In this document: one piece after another, positions 1 through 7,355 of the stretch
How the letters are laid out: every line of letters starts with the position of its first letter
How positions within the stretch are numbered: the stretch's first letter is position 1
Source of the DNA: Lacticaseibacillus daqingensis
GTDB taxonomy: Bacteria; Bacillota; Bacilli; Lactobacillales; Lactobacillaceae
Direction: 5' to 3'
Length of the DNA stretch: 64,000 bases
Assembly: GCF_003946115.1 (NCBI RefSeq)
Contig: NZ_RHOH01000002.1
Coordinates: 62,001-126,000, forward strand
Program-made: the position numbers and the translations under genes
The notes under the pieces: model-generated
What the model saw: only the letters and a program-made list of their open reading frames with translations
What the model was told of the DNA's origin: nothing
The model's database searches: none

Positions 1-2
1 TG

Positions 3-32
3 ACCGCGTCTCGCTGGAGGCGCGGTTTTTTT
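3..32 (+). terminator. Intrinsic terminator of a gene upstream of the window
   Basis: ACCGCG (3-8) pairs with CGCGGT (21-26) around a small CTC/GAG inner stem and is followed by a run of T. It ends a transcript entering from the left. Confidence 0.75.
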
Positions 33-124
33 GTGTTCATACGCCCCCAGACCTGTACGCAAAAACACAAGCAAATTTCTGGCATTCTAGCTAATTGATA
101 GGTAAGCTGACCCAAAACGACAGG

Positions 125-190
125 ATGCGTCTACGCCGGACGCGATTCCTCAGGACGAGGTGACAGGCGAGTGGCACGCGGTGGCGTGCA
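125..190 (+). promoter_or_regulatory. Structured leader with three consecutive small hairpins
   Basis: Before the VOC gene three short inverted repeats follow one another: GCGTC/GACGC (127-143), CCTC/GAGG (148-160) and GCACGC/GCGTGC with a 4-nt loop (174-189). The last ends two bases before the Shine-Dalgarno AAGGGGG. No riboswitch class is recognised, and no convincing -35/-10 pair is seen in 33-125. Confidence 0.3.
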
Positions 191-205
191 TAAGGGGGAA
201 CTAAT

Positions 206-1057
206 ATGACACGGTTTGTGATCAGCCCGCAGACGCGCGTGGGGTTTATCTCGATCCGCGTGCACAATCTTGACGCGATGCGGGCGTGGTATTCGAATGC
301 GCTGGGATTGGTGGTCTTGCAAGATAATGGGGTGCGGGTGCTGATGGGCATCGGTGCCGATCACCATGTGATTTTGGATCTTGAAGCCGGCGGTCGGATG
401 TTGAAACAACTTCCGGCTGGTGTGGCCGGCTATAGCCTCAATGTCCCCAGCCGCGTGGCGCTGCTGGGCTTGGCGGCGGGGTTGACTGCCCGCGGGGTGC
501 CGGTGCTGGGTTGGCACCAAACCGGCTTCTCGCTGGGGTTTGCGGTGCGTGACCCGGAACAGAACCTGGTTTTGGTGGAGTACGACCGCGGGACTCAGGC
601 TGATGTGCTGCGCGGGTACGATTTTGCGGACGGGCGCCTGACGCCGGTGAAGCAGCCGCGGCAAAGCACGCCCCCCTTGGCAGTGATGCCAGGGGGGACG
701 CGGATCGGCCGGTTCGTCATCCGAACGGCTGACTTTGCCACGACCACGACGTACCTGCGCGATGTTTTGGGCTTTGTGCGGCAACAGCATGAGCAAGATT
801 TTTCGTTTCTGACCAGTGGGGACGCCGTGCGCCACATCGGCGCAACCGTTCAGCTGGATGTCAAAGCGCGGCCGCGACGGGCGGAACATGCGGGCGTGCA
901 GTATGTGAATCTGGTGGTGCCGGACAAAATGGTATTGGCCCGCATGTACGCCAATCTGGTGTCACAGGGGTGGCATGATTTTTACTTCGACCCCGGTGCG
1001 AACTACTTGATGGTCACTGGCCCGAATCGGTTGACGCTCTGGTTTAGCGTTCGCTGA
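206..1057 (+). CDS. Two-domain VOC (glyoxalase/dioxygenase fold) protein
   Basis: 283 aa with two tandem vicinal-oxygen-chelate modules, roughly residues 8-120 and 168-283, each opening with the strand pattern seen in VOC proteins (VGFISIRVHNLD and IGRFVIRTADF). The layout resembles the CatE-like family of Firmicutes, often annotated as glyoxalase or catechol dioxygenase. The His usually found in the first strand of each module is replaced (S and V/I), and the closing Glu of module 2 is missing, so a metal-dependent activity is doubtful. The ATG follows AAGGGGG at the right distance. No substrate can be inferred from the neighbours. Family assignment is firm, function is not. Confidence 0.8.
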   Translation: MTRFVISPQTRVGFISIRVHNLDAMRAWYSNALGLVVLQDNGVRVLMGIGADHHVILDLEAGGRMLKQLPAGVAGYSLNVPSRVALLGLAAGLTARGVPVLGWHQTGFSLGFAVRDPEQNLVLVEYDRGTQADVLRGYDFADGRLTPVKQPRQSTPPLAVMPGGTRIGRFVIRTADFATTTTYLRDVLGFVRQQHEQDFSFLTSGDAVRHIGATVQLDVKARPRRAEHAGVQYVNLVVPDKMVLARMYANLVSQGWHDFYFDPGANYLMVTGPNRLTLWFSVR

Positions 1058-1088
1058 ATCTGGTATACTGACACAGGGAAGTGACATA

Positions 1089-2075
1089 ATGAGCAAATTG
1101 GACCAACTGCGCCCATTGATCACGCAGGGCCTTGCGCCCGGGGTCAGTGCGGCGTATTTGCATGACGGCGTAAGTGAAATGCTGGTGCTGGGGGATGCCC
1201 AAACGGTGCCCGAGCGGCAACCGCTGCATGCGGGGGCATTATATGATGTGGCCTCACTGACGAAGGTCCTCGGCACGACCACGGTTTTCCTTCAGGCGTG
1301 GGCAGCGGGGCGACTGACGCCGGACACCCCACTGCGCACGTTTTTGCCGCAGTTTCCCCACGCGACCACATTTCGCCAGGCGCTGACGCATACCTCAGGG
1401 TTGGAAGGGTACATTCCGCACCGAGATGACTTGCCGGCGGCCGAGCTGAAGCAGGCGTTGCTCACGCAGCTGACCGTGACGGCCGAGTGCGATCGGCAGG
1501 TGGTGTACCGCGATGTCAACTTGTTGCTGGTGGGTTGGGCGCTGGAAAAAATTGATCTGGCGCCGATCCAGCTGCTGATTCGCCAGCGCGTGCTCAGTCC
1601 GCTGGGGCTCACGAGTGCGACATTCAACCCAGTCGCGCGCCGCTGCGTGCCCACGACTTACGACGCGGCCACCCAAACGCTGCGCCAGGGGCTGGTGCAT
1701 GACCCAAAAAGCGCGATCCTCGGGTGCCACAGCGGGGCGGCCGGGCTGTTTGCCAGCCTAGGGGACCTGATGCGGTTTTCAACCTTTGCGTTTGGTCAGC
1801 AGACCAACGATGCCTGGCCAGCGACGTTCGACCAACTGTTGCAGGATCAGACGGTCAACGGTCTTGGCCGCAGCCTGGGGTGGGACCTGCGTCGCGATGG
1901 GCAGGACCGGCTGTGGCTCTACCACACGGGCTACACGGGCACGTTTTGGCTGATTCAGCCCACGATCAAGCAGGCCTTGATCGTGTTGACGAACCGGGTG
2001 CATCCCGTGGTCAATCCCGCGTTTCTGCCGTGGCGTGATGAATTTATTGCGGAATTTCTGAGAACGGTTGCGTGA
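1089..2075 (+). CDS. Serine hydrolase, class C beta-lactamase-like family
   Basis: 328 aa of the beta-lactamase/EstB/PBP4*-like serine hydrolase fold. The SxxK nucleophile motif SLTK lies at residues 56-59, the second-motif tyrosine at Y140 (YRDVN), and an HTG triad in YHTGYTGT near residue 280. There is no clear signal peptide, so the enzyme is probably cytoplasmic, an esterase or peptidase-type hydrolase rather than a true lactamase. ATG with GGGAAGTGA upstream. It starts 31 nt after the VOC gene and may be co-transcribed with it. The substrate is unknown. Confidence 0.85.
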   Translation: MSKLDQLRPLITQGLAPGVSAAYLHDGVSEMLVLGDAQTVPERQPLHAGALYDVASLTKVLGTTTVFLQAWAAGRLTPDTPLRTFLPQFPHATTFRQALTHTSGLEGYIPHRDDLPAAELKQALLTQLTVTAECDRQVVYRDVNLLLVGWALEKIDLAPIQLLIRQRVLSPLGLTSATFNPVARRCVPTTYDAATQTLRQGLVHDPKSAILGCHSGAAGLFASLGDLMRFSTFAFGQQTNDAWPATFDQLLQDQTVNGLGRSLGWDLRRDGQDRLWLYHTGYTGTFWLIQPTIKQALIVLTNRVHPVVNPAFLPWRDEFIAEFLRTVA

Positions 2076-2119
2076 ATGTGTTAAAATTTGTTCGATAAGA
2101 CACGAGGAGGGCAACCATT

Positions 2120-3091
2120 TTGACAGAACCGATTTTTCTTGAACCCGTATTTCACGAGAAGATCTGGGGCGGCCGCAAACTTGCGACTGACTTCGGCTAC
2201 CACCTACCGGACGGTAAGATTGGCGAATTGTGGGCTATTTCGGCGCACCCCAACGGGCCCGATGTGATCGCCAACGGGCCACTAACGGGCACAACGCTGG
2301 ACGTGGCGTGGCGGGACCATCAGGAATATTTTGGCCACCAGAAGAGTAAGGTTTTCCCCTTGCTGACCAAGATCCTGGATGCCAACGATTCCCTGTCCGT
2401 TCAGGTGCACCCGGATGATGCCTACGCGGCGGCGCATGAGCGCCCCGGTGAACTCGGCAAAACCGAGTGCTGGTACGTGCTGTCTGCCGACCCTGGGTCA
2501 TACCTGATCTACGGGCACCACGCGAAAACGCGCGCGGAACTGGCCGAAATGATCCACGCGGGCGACTGGGAACACCTGTTGCGCAAGGTGCCTGTGAAGG
2601 CCGGTGACTTTGTCTACGTGCCAAGCGGGACCATTCACGCGCTGAACAAGGGGATCATGGTGCTGGAGACGCAGCAGTCCTCTGACACGACGTACCGGCT
2701 GTATGATTACGACCGGACGGATGCAGCAGGCAACAAGCGTGAGCTACATTTGCAGCAGAGCATTGACATGACCAATGTGCCAAGCGTCGATCCGCAGCTC
2801 AACATCACGACCCAGACCGTTGACGATGCGATCATCACCACCTTTGTCACCGCGCCGGTCTCCAAGTTCTTCTCGGTGTACAAAATCGAACTGAACGGCA
2901 CGCTGACGCAGCACGCTGATGCACCGTACACGCTGGTGTCGGTGCTGGAAGGCGCCGGCAGCATCACCGCGGATGGGCAACAGTTCCCGCTGAAGAAGGG
3001 CGTTCACTTCATCATTCCGAACCAGATCAAGGACTGGCAGTTTGAGGGTCAGATGATGATGATCACCTCCACGCCGGGGCAAGAAGACTAA
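2120..3091 (+). CDS. manA: Mannose-6-phosphate isomerase, class I
   Basis: 323 aa type I phosphomannose isomerase, a cytoplasmic zinc enzyme interconverting mannose-6-P and fructose-6-P. Zinc-site motifs are present: QVHPDD (residues about 94-99), GKTECW (about 114) and VPSGTIHAL (about 167). The length fits the short Firmicutes form. The start is TTG, placed 9 nt after a strong AGGAGG (2105-2110). A strong terminator follows the stop, so the gene ends its transcription unit. Confidence 0.95.
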   Translation: MTEPIFLEPVFHEKIWGGRKLATDFGYHLPDGKIGELWAISAHPNGPDVIANGPLTGTTLDVAWRDHQEYFGHQKSKVFPLLTKILDANDSLSVQVHPDDAYAAAHERPGELGKTECWYVLSADPGSYLIYGHHAKTRAELAEMIHAGDWEHLLRKVPVKAGDFVYVPSGTIHALNKGIMVLETQQSSDTTYRLYDYDRTDAAGNKRELHLQQSIDMTNVPSVDPQLNITTQTVDDAIITTFVTAPVSKFFSVYKIELNGTLTQHADAPYTLVSVLEGAGSITADGQQFPLKKGVHFIIPNQIKDWQFEGQMMMITSTPGQED

Positions 3092-3104
3092 CGCGTCACA
3101 ATGC

Positions 3105-3141
3105 GCGCCAAAGCAGCAACGTTGCTACTTTGGCGCTTTTT
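3105..3141 (+). terminator. Terminator of manA
   Basis: GCGCCAAAG (3105-3113) pairs with CTTTGGCGC (3128-3136), with further AGCAAC/GTTGCT pairing inside, followed by TTTTT. Confidence 0.9.
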
Positions 3142-3165
3142 GCATGCGCCCGGCATCAGGCCACG

Positions 3166-3201
3166 CAAACACGCCCCTTCAACCGATGGCGAAGGGGCGT
3201 G
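3166..3201 (-). terminator. Terminator of the deoxyribosyltransferase gene (reverse)
   Basis: CACGCCCCTTC (3170-3180) pairs with GAAGGGGCGTG (3191-3201). Read on the reverse strand it lies just past the stop of the gene at 3221. The T-tract is weak (TTTGCG). Confidence 0.65.
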
Positions 3202-3220
3202 CAGTGGGGATGATCCAAGG

Positions 3221-3700
3221 CTAGTCGGTCAGGCGCGCGGCCACCGCTTGGATCAAGGCTTCCTCGCTGGTGACGACCGTGCCGTTGAGCTTGATCAGCC
3301 CAATGGTGTAAAGGTTCAAATAGTGGAACTGGTTCTCGGCGACTTCGGCCAGCGCCGCAAGCTTCTGGGCGTTCTCGGCCCCTTGCTGGCGCGAGTCGGT
3401 GTAAAGCCCGATGATCGGGAGGCCCTTCGCGTAGGCCACGCCAATTTCGCTGGCCACGCCGGCGTCGATGACGGGACCGTCGAGCACGGCGATCATCAAG
3501 TCTGCGGCGAGCACTTCCTCAGTGTCCGCGCGTGCGATCATCGTCGCATCGGCGTACGCCTGCTTGTCGTTGATCGCCGCGTTTTCTTGGGGCAGGTAGA
3601 TGTCGAGGCTGGGCATCGCGGTGCGCAGCTGCTGAACAAGGGCGGCGTTGTAATTGAAGTCGGCGTGCGAAAACAGGCCGTTGGCAAAGTAGATTTTCAT
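3221..3700 (-). CDS. Nucleoside 2-deoxyribosyltransferase
   Basis: 159 aa protein of the nucleoside 2-deoxyribosyltransferase family, which swaps bases on deoxyribonucleosides for purine/pyrimidine salvage in lactobacilli. The N-terminus MKIYFANGLFSHADF, the internal ENAAINDKQAYADATMIARAD segment and the catalytic-region DGPVIDAGVASEIGVAYA motif are typical. I chose ATG at 3700 over an upstream in-frame Met at 3751, because GGAGGTG (3705-3711) fits only the former. It is transcribed away from the padR operon and ends at its own hairpin. Confidence 0.9.
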   Translation of the reverse strand: MKIYFANGLFSHADFNYNAALVQQLRTAMPSLDIYLPQENAAINDKQAYADATMIARADTEEVLAADLMIAVLDGPVIDAGVASEIGVAYAKGLPIIGLYTDSRQQGAENAQKLAALAEVAENQFHYLNLYTIGLIKLNGTVVTSEEALIQAVAARLTD

Positions 3701-3758
3701 GGGGCACCTCCAGTTTGAATCCATGATACACCGCAGCAGGGCGGGGAACAAAAAGAAG

Positions 3759-3787
3759 TTGTCACGACGACCCTATCGTAGTACGAT
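3759..3787 (+). promoter_or_regulatory. Promoter of the padR operon
   Basis: TTGTCA (3759-3764), 17-nt spacer, TACGAT (3782-3787). The -10 lies inside the palindrome annotated next. Confidence 0.65.
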
Positions 3788-3819
3788 ATAGCCAGGTTAG
3801 ATATATCGCATCGTGATAT
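3774..3819 (+). promoter_or_regulatory. Candidate PadR operators (two palindromes)
   Basis: A perfect palindrome TATCGTA-G-TACGATA spans 3774-3788 across the -10. A second, with one mismatch (ATATCGC/GTGATAT around ATC), spans 3803-3819 just downstream of the expected transcription start. Their position fits autorepression by the PadR protein encoded 16 nt later; which protein binds is inferred. Confidence 0.55.
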
Positions 3820-3834
3820 GATGGGAGGCGGGGC

Positions 3835-4152
3835 ATGACCACGACGGATGAACTACCGATGAGCGAAAGCGCCTTTTACATTTTGCTGGCCCTTTTGCAC
3901 CCGCTGCACGGGTACGGGGTGATCCAGCATGTGGCGGCCATTACCGCAGACCGGGTCCAGCTCGGGGCCGGTACCGTGTATGGCACGTTGAAAAAGTTGC
4001 AGCGCGAGGGCCTGATCGCGCTGGTGGCCACCGATGGCGACCGCAAAGTTTATCAGGCAACGGCGGCCGGCCGCGCGCTGCTCACGGCGGAGCGCGCGCG
4101 CCTGCAGGAGCTCGTGCGCAATGCGGAGGTGTTGGATAATGCGCAAGATTAG
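3835..4152 (+). CDS. PadR family transcriptional regulator
   Basis: 105 aa winged-helix repressor of the PadR type. The fold runs from SESAFYILLALLHPLHGYGV through GAGTVYGTLKKLQREGLI and ends in a short helix, so it is a small subfamily-2 member. PadR proteins commonly control the transporter genes behind them and respond to toxic or envelope-active compounds. The ATG follows GGGAGGCGGGG. The 3' end overlaps the next gene by 14 nt, so both are translated from one message with the ABC exporter downstream. Two palindromes at the promoter suggest autoregulation. Confidence 0.9.
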   Translation: MTTTDELPMSESAFYILLALLHPLHGYGVIQHVAAITADRVQLGAGTVYGTLKKLQREGLIALVATDGDRKVYQATAAGRALLTAERARLQELVRNAEVLDNAQD

Positions 4153-4666
4153 ACTGTTTTGGGTGTGGCAAAGTGACCAGGAGGCCGCGTTCTTGACCCA
4201 ACTGGCGCATCAGGGCTGGCGGCTCACGCGCCGGCGTGGCTTGGTTTACCATTTTGCGGCGGAGACGCCGCTGGCAGGGCGCGTGGCGCTGGATTATCAG
4301 CCCAAGGCGGCGTTACCGGAGTATGAGGCGCTGATGGCGGATGCCGGGTGGACCCTGTGGCAGCGCAGCCCAGCGTTCGGCGGCAGTTGGCTGTACTGGT
4401 ACCACCCGGACCAAGCAGCGCGGATCTACTCGGATGCCGCCTCGCAGATCGACCTGCTCCAGCGCATGCGCCGGGTGTGGACCGGCTTTGGCGCGTTGAT
4501 GCTGGTGCTTGAGGCGTATTTTCTCATCGTGCTGCTGAACACGGCGCCCACGCCGTTGCGCGTTGGGTTTTTGGTCGGCTGTATTGTGGTGCTGGCGGGT
4601 TTATACGGCTACAATGCCTGGGCACTGACTCGGCGGATCCAGCGCCTGGCCGCCCGGGCCAGCTGA
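4139..4666 (+). CDS. DUF2812 membrane protein
   Basis: 175 aa protein of the DUF2812 type, which habitually sits behind padR genes in Firmicutes. The soluble N-terminal part begins RKIRLFWVWQSDQEAAFLTQLA and carries conserved Trp/Tyr clusters (WTLW, WLYWYHPD). Two transmembrane helices follow at about residues 115-137 and 142-163, with a basic tail. ATG at 4139, preceded by GGAGGT inside padR. Its role is unknown; by context it may help the PadR sense or the exporter work. Confidence 0.8.
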   Translation: MRKIRLFWVWQSDQEAAFLTQLAHQGWRLTRRRGLVYHFAAETPLAGRVALDYQPKAALPEYEALMADAGWTLWQRSPAFGGSWLYWYHPDQAARIYSDAASQIDLLQRMRRVWTGFGALMLVLEAYFLIVLLNTAPTPLRVGFLVGCIVVLAGLYGYNAWALTRRIQRLAARAS

Positions 4667-4688
4667 ACGGGAAGAAGGAGGCATGAGA

Positions 4689-5585
4689 ATGCTAGAATTA
4701 AAAGACTTGACCAAAACATTCGGCCCGATGACCGCGGTGGACCACGAAAGCTTCACTGTTGCGCCGGGCGAAATCATGGGGCTGATCGGCCAAAATGGGG
4801 CGGGCAAAACCACGACGTTTCGCATGATCCTGAACTTTTTGACGCCGGACAGCGGCACGGTCACGTGGAACGGGCAGCCGCTGACGCGCGCGGATTACGA
4901 TATGATCGGCTACCTGCCCGAGGAACGCGGCCTATACCCGAAGATGCGCGTCCAAGACCAGATCATCTACTTCGCCCGGTTGCGCGGAATGAAAACTGCT
5001 GACATTAAGGCGCAAATTCCGGCGTGGCTTGAGCGGTTTCAGGTCAAGGGGAAGCTGACGGACAAGGTGAAGGATCTGAGCAAAGGGAACCAGCAGAAGG
5101 TGCAACTGATCGCCACGCTGATTCACATGCCTAAGCTGGTGATCCTTGATGAGCCCTTCTCCGGCCTCGATCCGGTGAACGCCAGCCTGCTGCAGGACGG
5201 CATTATGATGCTGCGCGACAACGGGGCGGCCATCATTTACTCTAGCCACGACATGGGCAACGTTGCCGCCATCTCGGACCACTTGGTGATGTTGCGCAAC
5301 GGGGCCACGGTGTTGAACGGTACCGTGGACGCGATTCGTGAAAGTTTTGGTCGCACCAAGTTGTTCATCGAGTCGCCGCTGGATGAGGCGGCACTGCGGG
5401 CCTTTGAGGGCGTGACCGCGCTGACCCAGCACGGGGCGCAGTTTGAGCTGACCCTGGCTGATCCCGCGGTGGGACAGCGAATTTTTGCCGCGGCCACAGC
5501 GGGGGGCTACATCCCCGAGTTCCGTCAGGTGCCGCCGAGTCTCGATGAGATTTTCCGCATGAAAGCAGGTGCAGACCATGACTAA
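4689..5585 (+). CDS. ABC transporter ATP-binding protein (NatA-like)
   Basis: 298 aa ATPase of the NatA/drug-exporter branch. Walker A GQNGAGKTT (about residues 38-46), signature LSKGNQQKV, Walker B LVILDEPFSGLDP and the H-loop SSHDM are all present, with a C-terminal accessory domain of about 80 aa. Two in-frame ATGs lie at 4683 and 4689; the second is chosen because AAGGAGG (4675-4681) is only one base from the first. It pairs with the permease behind it, whose start overlaps this stop. Confidence 0.9.
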   Translation: MLELKDLTKTFGPMTAVDHESFTVAPGEIMGLIGQNGAGKTTTFRMILNFLTPDSGTVTWNGQPLTRADYDMIGYLPEERGLYPKMRVQDQIIYFARLRGMKTADIKAQIPAWLERFQVKGKLTDKVKDLSKGNQQKVQLIATLIHMPKLVILDEPFSGLDPVNASLLQDGIMMLRDNGAAIIYSSHDMGNVAAISDHLVMLRNGATVLNGTVDAIRESFGRTKLFIESPLDEAALRAFEGVTALTQHGAQFELTLADPAVGQRIFAAATAGGYIPEFRQVPPSLDEIFRMKAGADHD

Positions 5586-6828
5586 GTTCTGGATCGTGAT
5601 GCAGCAGGTTTACAAGAAAAATGTTAAGAGCGGCTCCTGGCTGTTCTTGGTGCTTTCGCCGCTACTTTTCCTCGGCATTGCAGTGGCGGTTGGCTGGTTC
5701 GTCAGCCAAACCGCGGCGCCTGCCAAGGTGGCGGTCATTACGGATCAGCCGGCCGTTGTCCGCGCGCTGAACAAGGCGGCGGATGGCGATGTGACGTACA
5801 CTGCGGCGGCGAAGACCACGGCCAACCGCCGCTTGACCGCCGAGAAAATCGACGGCATCCTGACGGTGACCACCGCACCGACCCTCAGTGCCACCTATGT
5901 GGAACGGGCCAACGCAGAGACTGGCGTGGACACTAGCACCCTGACGGCCGTCCTGTCGCAGCTGAAGTTGCAACAAACCGCTGCGGCCCTGAACCTCTCC
6001 GCTGCGCAGGTGCAGGCGCTGGTGACGCCAGCCCAAGTCAAGAAGCGCACCGTTGCGATCGAGGCCGGCAAGCAGGTCGCCAAGAACGACACGACTGCGC
6101 TGGTCAACCGCGGGTTTGCCAGCGTGCTGACGGTGTTCATCATGGTCATCAGCATTGTCTACGGCTCGATGCTCGCGCAGGAAATCGCCACGGAAAAAGG
6201 GTCGCGGATCATGGAGATCCTGCTGTCTTCCGTCAGTGCAACCACGCAGTTTTTCGGTAAGCTGGCCGGTATCTTGGCGCTGCTCGCCACGCAACTGGTG
6301 GTGTACGCCGTTGCAGGCGTGGTTGCCTGGACCTGGGCCTCACGGCAGGCGTTCGTCAAGCAACTGCTGGCATCGGTGGATCTGTCGGTGTTGTGGTCCA
6401 TGACCAGCCTGTTGGCCATCTTGTTCTTCATCATCGGCACACTGACCTTCGCAGTGCTGGCCGCAGTGTGTGGCTCGCTGGTCGCCAACCAAGAACAGGT
6501 CAACGCGGCGGTAATGCCGATCTCACTGCTGGGGATGGCGGGCTACATGCTGGCGTTCATGGCGCAAACTGGTGACGCCGCACTGATCCGGGTGGCCAGT
6601 TACGTGCCATTTTTAAGCATTGAGCTGATGCCGGTGCGCCTCGCCCTCGGTCATGCAACGATGGGCGCGGCGTGGCTCAGCCTCGCGGTTTCCGTGGTCT
6701 TCCTGGCGGGGTTCACCTGGTTGGCGGTCAACATCTACCGCACCAACGTTTTGGTTTACTCCGATGCCGGGATGCTCAGGGGGATGCGCAAGGCCTTCAC
6801 CATCTGGCGTGCTGAGCGCCGCAACTGA
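5578..6828 (+). CDS. ABC transporter permease (NatB-like)
   Basis: 416 aa ABC-2 type permease. One N-terminal transmembrane helix (about residues 22-44) is followed by a large extracytoplasmic domain (about 45-175) and then five hydrophobic helices, the NatB/YhaP pattern of exporters for Na+ or amphipathic toxins. ATG at 5578 overlaps the ATPase stop by 8 nt; a GTG at 5569 is possible but lies within the Shine-Dalgarno region. The substrate is not determinable. A strong terminator follows, so padR-DUF2812-ABC form one operon. Confidence 0.88.
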   Translation: MTKFWIVMQQVYKKNVKSGSWLFLVLSPLLFLGIAVAVGWFVSQTAAPAKVAVITDQPAVVRALNKAADGDVTYTAAAKTTANRRLTAEKIDGILTVTTAPTLSATYVERANAETGVDTSTLTAVLSQLKLQQTAAALNLSAAQVQALVTPAQVKKRTVAIEAGKQVAKNDTTALVNRGFASVLTVFIMVISIVYGSMLAQEIATEKGSRIMEILLSSVSATTQFFGKLAGILALLATQLVVYAVAGVVAWTWASRQAFVKQLLASVDLSVLWSMTSLLAILFFIIGTLTFAVLAAVCGSLVANQEQVNAAVMPISLLGMAGYMLAFMAQTGDAALIRVASYVPFLSIELMPVRLALGHATMGAAWLSLAVSVVFLAGFTWLAVNIYRTNVLVYSDAGMLRGMRKAFTIWRAERRN

Positions 6829-6838
6829 TCAAGCAGAT

Positions 6839-6870
6839 GACTCACCCGTTACGAAGGGTGAGTCTTTTTT
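6839..6870 (+). terminator. Terminator of the padR-ABC operon
   Basis: GACTCACCC (6839-6847) pairs with GGGTGAGTC (6856-6864), then TTTTTT. Confidence 0.92.
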
Positions 6871-7355
6871 GATTAAATTTTAGTGAGATTTAAACTTTTT
6901 TCGCCGTTTATTCGCGTATCGTCATTTCTGGTGAGGGTGGGGGCATCCACCTCGTTTTTCATGTTTTGTATGCCATCACTTCGAGGCGACTGGCGTATAA
7001 AACAACTCGTGTCGCGTATTTATTTTGAAATAGTTGGCGAGTTTTGCCGCATCGCGCGTTAATTCTGCTCGCGTCGCTTTACAGGTAAATTTGCGTGACG
7101 ATTGGTGCATCGGTCTGTCGAGACTGACAAACGACTGTTATTTAATTTAGCTGAATCGTGTTCAGGGTGATTGTCTGAGGCCCAAAAGTGGCCTCAAAAC
7201 TACCTATATTATGCGAAATCGGCATTGTGTATCCGTTTTCCAAGACATTTGATATGCTCAACCAAATTGCTAATCACAAGTTAGATTGGTAATTGATGTT
7301 GTCGACCTGTGGTGATCTCCTTGAGGTCACCGAGCTTGGAGGGAGGACTTTGAAC
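6871..7355 (+). other. AT-richer intergenic region before the adhesin gene
   Basis: About 485 bases without a supported gene and clearly richer in A/T than the flanks. Regulation of the adhesin must lie here. I find no consensus promoter; the best candidate is a weak TTGTGT-like -35 (7226-7231) with a TTGATA/GATATG-like -10 about 18 nt on. No tRNA, riboswitch or repeat unit is recognised. Confidence 0.5.

Noticed and set aside
131-889. 252-codon reverse frame over the VOC gene
   Set aside because: The opposite strand has a strong Shine-Dalgarno and recognisable VOC modules.
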